A DNA stretch of 18,463 nt from an uncultured Dermabacteraceae bacterium (GTDB taxonomy: Bacteria; Actinomycetota; Actinomycetes; Actinomycetales; Dermabacteraceae), in contig CAMILZ010000031.1 of assembly GCA_946223075.1 (NCBI GenBank), forward strand, positions 1 through 18,463, read 5' to 3'. Made by a program: the position numbers and the translations under genes. Shown here one piece after another: positions 14,324 to 18,463 of this stretch (its first letter is position 1; the number at the start of each line of letters is the position of its first letter). A model generated the notes under the pieces. The model was not told the DNA's origin, did not search any database, and worked only from the letters and a program-made list of their open reading frames with translations.

Positions 14324-14947
14324 TTAGTCGTGCGAGGGGCCGAGGCGATGCGCCATCTTCTCGCGTTTAGTTTCAAGGTAGCGCCTATTTGCCACGCGCG
14401 GTGCGATGAGGCTCGGCACGATCTCGGCAACGTCGATGCCGAGGCTCGCAAGCGCGCCGTCCTTTTCGGGGTTATTCGTCATGAGACGTACGCGCCCCAT
14501 GCCCAGGGCGCGAAGAATGTCTGCCGCATCGTCGTAGCGGCGCGCGTCGATGGGCAGGCCTAGGTGGACATTCGCCTCGACCGTGTCGTCACCTAGATCC
14601 TGAAGGTGGTAGGCGCGAATCTTCTCGAATAGGCCGATGCCTCGCCCTTCGTGGCCGCGCATGTAGATCACGGCCCCGCCTTCGCGCTGGATCGTCTCGA
14701 GCGCTTTTTCCAGCTGCTCGCCGCAATCGCAGCGGTACGAGCCGAAAATATCGCCCGTCGCACATTCGGAGTGCACGCGCACGAGGGGAGGCTGGGAAGC
14801 GTCGGAACCCTCCCCCGGCCACGCGGCGCCACGCGCGAGTAGGCTCACGTGTTCCGCATCGCGACCGCGCCACGCACGCACCTCAAACGTGCCGTGAGGC
14901 GTTGGCATCTGAATCGGCTCAGTGCCGCAAACGCTCACCTCTCTCAC
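14324..14947 (-). CDS. ribA: GTP cyclohydrolase II
   Basis: The protein has 207 residues from the GTG at 14947. Zinc is held by C62, C73 and C75 (SECATGDIFGSYRCDCGE). RGHEGRGIGL (97-106) and LMTNNPEK (155-162) are the GTP-binding and catalytic segments. It opens GTP to 2,5-diamino-6-ribosylamino-4(3H)-pyrimidinone 5'-phosphate, the first committed step of riboflavin synthesis. The start GTG overlaps the ribB stop (GTGA), so translation is coupled. In many Actinobacteria and Firmicutes this domain is fused behind RibB. Here the two are separate proteins with the same gene order. About 14 residues (residues 40-53) between strands look like a local insertion (GAAWPGEGSDASQP). Confidence 0.95.
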   Translation of the reverse strand: MREVSVCGTEPIQMPTPHGTFEVRAWRGRDAEHVSLLARGAAWPGEGSDASQPPLVRVHSECATGDIFGSYRCDCGEQLEKALETIQREGGAVIYMRGHEGRGIGLFEKIRAYHLQDLGDDTVEANVHLGLPIDARRYDDAADILRALGMGRVRLMTNNPEKDGALASLGIDVAEIVPSLIAPRVANRRYLETKREKMAHRLGPSHD

Positions 14948-15579
14948 TGGGCCGCCTCTCGGGCGTCGCGATCCTCGAGATACGCCGTGAGCTGCTCAAT
15001 CGTGATGATGCCCAGCCCGTGCTCGCGGGCGAACGCCGCGAGGGCTTCCGCGTGCATCATCGATCCGTCGTCGTACACAACCTCGCCGATGAGCCCCACG
15101 GGCCTCAGGCCCGCAAGCCGCGTGAGTTCGACAGCGGCCTCGGTGTGGCCGGGGCGCTCCCGCACGCCGCCGTCCTTCGCGATAAGGGGAAGGACGTGAC
15201 CTGGGCGAATGAGGTCTGCTGCGCTTGCTGTCGCGAGCGTGCGCGCAGTGATCGCCCGATCCACCGCGGAAATCCCCGTCGCTTCAACCGCGCGCGCATC
15301 GCAGCTAATCGTGTAGGCGGTGCGCAGCGGATCCTCGCTGTTCGGAACCATAAGCGGAAGCTCAAGGGCAGCGGCGCGCTCGGCAGTCATGGGCGCACAC
15401 AGGTACCCGGAACTGTGCCGCACAAAGAAACCGACCTTCTCGGGGCTCGCGAGCTCGGCGGCCATGATGAGATCGCCTTCGTTTTCGCGGTTCTCGTCGT
15501 CGAGCACCACGAGGATCTCTCCGCGCGCCAGCAGGGCGAGTGCCTCGTCCATGGGAGTCAGGTCAATCGCGAAGCTCAT
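14944..15579 (-). CDS. ribB: 3,4-dihydroxy-2-butanone 4-phosphate synthase
   Basis: The protein has 211 residues. The acidic active-site loop is DDENRENEGD (27-36), followed by RHSSGYLCAPM (54-64), RPGHVLPL (125-132) and RPGHTEAAVEL (142-152). All are conserved in RibB, which makes the four-carbon unit of the xylene ring from ribulose 5-phosphate with Mg2+. Start: ATG at 15579 with AAGGAG 8 nt upstream; a GTG three codons earlier is too close to that site. The ATG overlaps the ribE stop by 4 bp (ATGA), and the stop overlaps the ribA start (GTGA). No RibA-like domain is attached. Confidence 0.96.
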   Translation of the reverse strand: MSFAIDLTPMDEALALLARGEILVVLDDENRENEGDLIMAAELASPEKVGFFVRHSSGYLCAPMTAERAAALELPLMVPNSEDPLRTAYTISCDARAVEATGISAVDRAITARTLATASAADLIRPGHVLPLIAKDGGVRERPGHTEAAVELTRLAGLRPVGLIGEVVYDDGSMMHAEALAAFAREHGLGIITIEQLTAYLEDRDAREAAQ

Positions 15580-16226
15580 TTCGTGCACTCCTTGCGAGCG
15601 GCGCGCACGGCTACGAGCCGCGCCGTGTATTTGGCGATCACGTCGGTCTCGACGTTCACTCGGGTTCCGACGGTTGCCTCGCCGAGCGTCGTAGCTTCGA
15701 GCGTCTCGGGGATGAGGGCCACCTCGACGAACGCGGGGCTCTCCCCCGGCGTATTCACGGCCGTAACGGTGAGCGAAACGCCATCGAGGGTGATCGAGCC
15801 CTTTTCGGCAACCTGCTCTTCAAGGTTTTCGGGGATCTCGATGCGCATGCGCCGCCACGTCCCCTCATCGTCGATGCGGGCAACAGCTCCCACGCCGTCG
15901 ACGTGCCCCTGCACGATGTGGCCGTCGAGGCGGGCGCCGACCTCGGTGCAGCGCTCGAGATTCACGCGGCTTCCGACGGCGATGTCGCCGAGGCTCGTGC
16001 GCGCGAGGGTCTCCCCCATGGCGATCGCGGTGAAGCGAGCCTTTTCGCCCTGAGTTTCGGGCTTTTCAATCGCCGTCAGGCACACGCCGTTCACGGCGAG
16101 GGATCCGCCGAGCGCAAGGCCGTCGAGCAGAGGCGCCGGCGCCTCGAGCGTGAGGCGAGCCGTGTCGTCCGCTCCTTTCTCGAGCCCCGTGACGGTGCCC
16201 TTCGCGCTGATAATTCCTGTAAACAT
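15576..16226 (-). CDS. ribE: Riboflavin synthase, alpha chain
   Basis: The protein has 216 residues made of two similar lumazine-binding barrels. The first opens with MFTGII and has VNGVCLT. The second has GHIVQGHVDGVG and DGVSLTV and ends with NVETDVIAKY. It dismutates two lumazines into riboflavin plus the RibH substrate. It starts 3 bp after the ribD stop, with GAAAGGCGAG upstream of the ATG, and overlaps ribB by 4 bp. The naming ribE (alpha chain) and ribH (lumazine synthase) follows the actinobacterial and Gram-negative scheme. Confidence 0.96.
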   Translation of the reverse strand: MFTGIISAKGTVTGLEKGADDTARLTLEAPAPLLDGLALGGSLAVNGVCLTAIEKPETQGEKARFTAIAMGETLARTSLGDIAVGSRVNLERCTEVGARLDGHIVQGHVDGVGAVARIDDEGTWRRMRIEIPENLEEQVAEKGSITLDGVSLTVTAVNTPGESPAFVEVALIPETLEATTLGEATVGTRVNVETDVIAKYTARLVAVRAARKECTK

Positions 16227-16229
16227 TGT

Positions 16230-17360
16230 TCACTCGCCTTTCGTGGGAGTTTGCTGCCGCGCACGCGGGATCGCGTGGAAGAGAAGATCTGGACCGCTCA
16301 TATGGAGTGATTCGGGAACGATGTCGAAGTCGAGCCGCTCCGAGAGGGTTTCGATGCCAAGGCCCGCGACGGAGGGCGTGCCCGCGCCGAGCATGGTAGG
16401 AGCCTGATGAATCCACAGGTCGTCGACGAGGTCCAGCGAGAGCGCCGCGGATATGAGGTGCGGGCCGCCTTCGATGAGGAGGTGCTCAACTCCGTGGTCG
16501 GCACGTAGATTTTCGAGCACGCCGCGAAGATCGCGCGTGCGATGCAGAAGGGGGCGTGCGTGTTCAGGGCCGTGTGCGGCTTTCGCGAGCCGTGAGTGTG
16601 GCTCGAGCGGGCTTTCACCGATCACCACGCGACGCGGTTGGCGAGCGGCGAGGCGGCCGTGCGCGTCGCGTGCCGTAAGCGCAGGATCATCTGCGCGTGC
16701 GGTTCCCGTGCCCACGGCGATCGCATCCACGGTGCTCCTGAGCGCGTGTCCCTCTGCACGGGCGTCCTCTCCGGTAATCCACGCGTTCGTGCCATCGACC
16801 GCTGCTACGTATCCATCGAGGGTGTGCGCGATCTTTGCGGTGACGAACGGACGCGACTCACGCGTCGCCTGGAACCAGCGGCGGTTCATTTCCGTTGCGC
16901 GGGCAGTGAGGCCCCCTCCGACGCTAGCCGGCAGCGCGTCACTCCACAGACGGGTGTCGATGCCGGCGCTACGAAGAATGGCACTACCGTTCGCGGCGAC
17001 GTCGTGCGGGTCGCGAACGGCGTAGAGAACGCGGCCGATGCCGGCGTCGACGAGAGTGCGCGCGCACGAGGGCGTACGGCCGGCGTGGGCGCACGGTTCA
17101 AGAGTCACGATGCAGGTCGCACCGTGCACATCGAGGCCACGTTCCCGGGCGGCTAAGAGGGCATCTGCTTCGGCATGCGGGGTTCTCGCTCCTCGGTGAA
17201 AACCTGTGACAAGGAGCTCCCCGGAGGGACTTAGGAGCGCTGCGCCAACGCGCGGATTGGCACCGAGGGGTCCGCGGCGCGCCTGTTCAAGCGCGCGCTC
17301 ACACCCCTCAAGCAGGGCGCTTTCGCGCGCGGCGTCGTGAGGGGGCTGATTCATGCCCAT
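16230..17360 (-). CDS. ribD: Bifunctional pyrimidine deaminase/reductase
   Basis: The protein has 376 residues from the ATG at 17360, chosen because GGGAGG lies 8 nt upstream; an ATG at 17378 would cover that site. The N-terminal deaminase has the zinc set H62-A-E64 and C90/C99 (PCAHAGRTPSC). The C-terminal reductase begins near VTAKIAHTLDGYVA and contains LLIEGGPHLISAAL. It carries out steps two and three of riboflavin synthesis: deamination of the pyrimidine and reduction of the ribose side chain with NADPH. It is the first gene of the operon, with the FMN riboswitch about 93 bp upstream. A short CTCCCG/CGGGAG pair may hide its ribosome-binding site. Confidence 0.96.
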   Translation of the reverse strand: MGMNQPPHDAARESALLEGCERALEQARRGPLGANPRVGAALLSPSGELLVTGFHRGARTPHAEADALLAARERGLDVHGATCIVTLEPCAHAGRTPSCARTLVDAGIGRVLYAVRDPHDVAANGSAILRSAGIDTRLWSDALPASVGGGLTARATEMNRRWFQATRESRPFVTAKIAHTLDGYVAAVDGTNAWITGEDARAEGHALRSTVDAIAVGTGTARADDPALTARDAHGRLAARQPRRVVIGESPLEPHSRLAKAAHGPEHARPLLHRTRDLRGVLENLRADHGVEHLLIEGGPHLISAALSLDLVDDLWIHQAPTMLGAGTPSVAGLGIETLSERLDFDIVPESLHMSGPDLLFHAIPRARQQTPTKGE

Positions 17361-17369
17361 GGTCCTCGC

Positions 17370-17405
17370 CTCCCGCATCGCTCATCTCGATCGATGATCC
17401 GGGAG
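17370..17405 (-). promoter_or_regulatory. Possible ribosome-site sequestering stem of ribD
   Basis: On the minus strand CTCCCG (17405-17400) can pair with CGGGAG (17375-17370), which contains the ribD Shine-Dalgarno sequence. Placed after the FMN aptamer, this could be the switch part that blocks translation when FMN binds. The stem is only 6 bp, so the call is tentative. Confidence 0.4.
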
Positions 17406-17452
17406 ACGGGAAACTGCGAGAGCACGGCGCGTAAAAGCGGCGTGCTTCGCCC

Positions 17453-17594
17453 GCATGAACCTCCCATCCAGACTGTACTGTCGGCACCGGAATTCCACCG
17501 GTCAGGCCCAAGGCTCGCCTCACGGAGTGAAACGCGCCCGGGTTAGCGGGCTTTCACCGCCAGTTCGGAATTGCACCGAGTTCCCGGAACATGC
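17453..17594 (-). promoter_or_regulatory. FMN riboswitch (RFN element)
   Basis: On the minus strand the conserved blocks are in order: CGGTGCAATTCCG, ACTGGCGGTGAAAGCCCGC, a variable arm, GACCGGTGGAATTCCGGTGCCGA, and ACAGTACAGTCTGGATGGGAG. The closing P1 stem pairs GCATG..CC (17594-17586) with GG..CATGC (17461-17453). The aptamer binds flavin mononucleotide and lowers rib gene expression when the cofactor is plentiful. No T-tract terminator follows before ribD, which favours translational control. A weak -10 (TAAACT) lies just upstream at 17608-17603. Confidence 0.96.
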
Positions 17595-17630
17595 GCCACC
17601 AGTTTAGCGCGCATGCGGGAGGGAACGACA

Positions 17631-17658
17631 AAACCCCCGCTCTTTCGAGCGGGGGTTT
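17631..17658 (-). terminator. Terminator following the tRNA-Lys fragment
   Basis: A perfect 12-bp stem (17631-17642 with 17647-17658), a TTTC loop and TTTTG after it on the minus strand mark a rho-independent terminator 9 bp past the tRNA-Lys 3' end and upstream of the rib promoter. Confidence 0.9.
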
Positions 17659-17666
17659 CCGTGTCG

Positions 17667-17710
17667 TGCGCCATCAGGGATTCGAACCCCGGACCCACTG
17701 ATGAAGAGTC
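17667..17710 (-). pseudogene. tRNA-Lys(CTT) 3' fragment, likely att remnant
   Basis: The minus strand shows acceptor 3' strand ATGGCGC, discriminator A (17667), T-arm CGGGG-TTCGAAT-CCCTG, variable loop GGGTC and an anticodon loop with CTT. Upstream of GACTCTT the tRNA pattern ends: only two of five anticodon-stem pairs can form and there is no D-arm or acceptor 5' strand. Position 37 is C where a purine is expected. The host terminator still follows it. A 3' fragment of this length is what a tRNA-targeting integration leaves at its far end. Confidence 0.75.
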
Positions 17711-17740
17711 CCAAACCAGACGACCTTATCGAGGTTGATT

Positions 17741-18286
17741 TCACCCAGCAGCATCGGAACGGCGCGATACCGCGTTGTTCAGGGCGTTCACCGCGAGACG
17801 GGCCTTCATCCGGTCGCTGATCGAGTAGCCCACGATCCTCCCGGAGAACTCGTCTTTGATCGCGCACAGGTAGACCTTGCCCTCGTCGGTCCAGTGCTCG
17901 GTGATGTCGGTCAGCCAGAGCTCGTTGACGTCACCTGCGGTGAAGTCCCGCTGGACGAGATCGTCGTGCACGCTCGGGACTGGGCGTTTCCTGTTCTTAC
18001 CGCGCTTCTTCCCGAACACGGGCCACCACTGGTTATCTCGGCAGATCCGCCACGCGGTCCTCTCGCACATCACTTCGCCCGCGGCGCGGGCCTCCCCGAC
18101 TAGGAATCTGGATCCGAACTCGGGATCGTCCCGGTGGGCGTCGAACAGAGCGTTTGCCCGGTAGGCCTCGGTCAGCTCGGAGGCGGTGACCTGCCGGTTT
18201 CGCCAGCGGTAGTAGGGCTGGCGGGAGAGGTTCAGGACCCGCAAGGACACCGCGACGGGGATCCCGTCAGCGGCGAGCTCGCTCAC
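17741..18286 (-). pseudogene. IS3-family transposase OrfB, truncated
   Basis: The frame has 181 codons from a GTG overlapping the OrfA stop. It begins with the HTH_21-like region of IS3 OrfB (SELAADGIPVAV...LSRQPYYRWRN). It then enters the rve integrase core, with WLTDITEH (first catalytic Asp, D127) and CAIKDEFSGRIVGYSI. The match ends about residue 176, before the second Asp (usually HSDRGSQ) and the catalytic Glu. About 100-120 residues are missing and the enzyme cannot be active. The break lies about 30 bp from the tRNA-Lys fragment, so a deletion or recombination joined them. Confidence 0.85.
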
Positions 18287-18463
18287 GAGCGGTTAGAACC
18301 ATTTCCCGGCAAATTCGTCTGGGACAGGTAGGCGGCCGCTCGACGGAGGACCTCGTTCTCCTGCTCCAGCACCCGGTTGCGGCGACGGAGATCGCGCAGT
18401 TCCGTCGAGTCCTCACGGGACCGGGCCACCCGTACGACGTCATCGCGGAACTCTCGAGGGTAG
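18283..18463 (-). pseudogene. IS3-family OrfA, partial, apparently without its HTH
   Basis: The frame is open from the window edge to the TGA at 18285-18283. It reads YPREFRDDVVRVARSRED, then STELRDLRRRNRVLEQENEVLRRAAAYL, the leucine-zipper end of IS3 OrfA. Intact OrfA proteins have about 40 residues between these two parts forming the helix-turn-helix (often with a FGIHP.TL..W segment). Here the parts are directly joined, pointing to an in-frame internal deletion. The stop overlaps the OrfB start (GTGA). The start codon lies beyond the window. Confidence 0.7.

Noticed and set aside
14902..16310. Large plus-strand open frames across the rib operon
   Set aside because: They are GC-rich shadows of ribA, ribB and ribE with no motifs.

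Overview
The window looks like a high-GC actinobacterial chromosome. The evidence is a mycobacterial-type superoxide dismutase, an oligoribonuclease, a ribD-ribE-ribB-ribA-ribH operon behind an FMN riboswitch, TANNNT -10 boxes placed for leaderless starts, and actinobacterial tRNA-Arg, tRNA-His and tRNA-Lys sequences. A Micrococcales or Actinomycetales host would fit, but I cannot name a species.

Positions 19-8567 are an integrated mobile element bounded by a 36-bp direct repeat. The repeat is the 3' part of a tRNA, apparently tRNA-Arg(TCT). Inside both ends lies a second, 21-bp direct repeat, probably integrase arm sites. In order the element carries an ArdA-like antirestriction protein, a KfrA-like DNA-binding coiled-coil protein behind a cluster of GGAACCGGTTCC palindromes, a MOBV (Mob/Pre) relaxase on the minus strand with a candidate oriT upstream, a small charged helical protein, a large family B DNA polymerase, an excisionase-like HTH protein, and a divergent tyrosine recombinase next to attR. 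A family B polymerase with an exonuclease domain, no visible terminal-protein gene, an Xis/Int pair and tRNA att sites together resemble a pipolin, that is, an element coding for a primer-independent PolB (piPolB). In this copy the polymerase gene is split by one frameshift near 5198-5206. The shift lies between palm motif A and motifs B and C, so this copy may not make polymerase.

Positions 8568-13727 hold host genes: an M48 membrane metallopeptidase, sodA, orn (divergent from sodA, probably leaderless), an AGE/YihS-family sugar isomerase, an orphan DNA adenine methyltransferase overlapping the isomerase tail to tail, and tRNA-His(GTG). Positions 13816-17594 hold the riboflavin operon on the minus strand. 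Its genes overlap by 4 bp or lie a few bases apart, and it is preceded by an FMN riboswitch. RibB and RibA are separate, translationally coupled genes rather than the usual RibBA fusion.

The right end (17631-18463) has a terminator, a 3' fragment of tRNA-Lys(CTT) lacking its 5' half, and a decayed IS3-family insertion sequence that runs off the window. This is probably the edge of a second tRNA-targeting integration.
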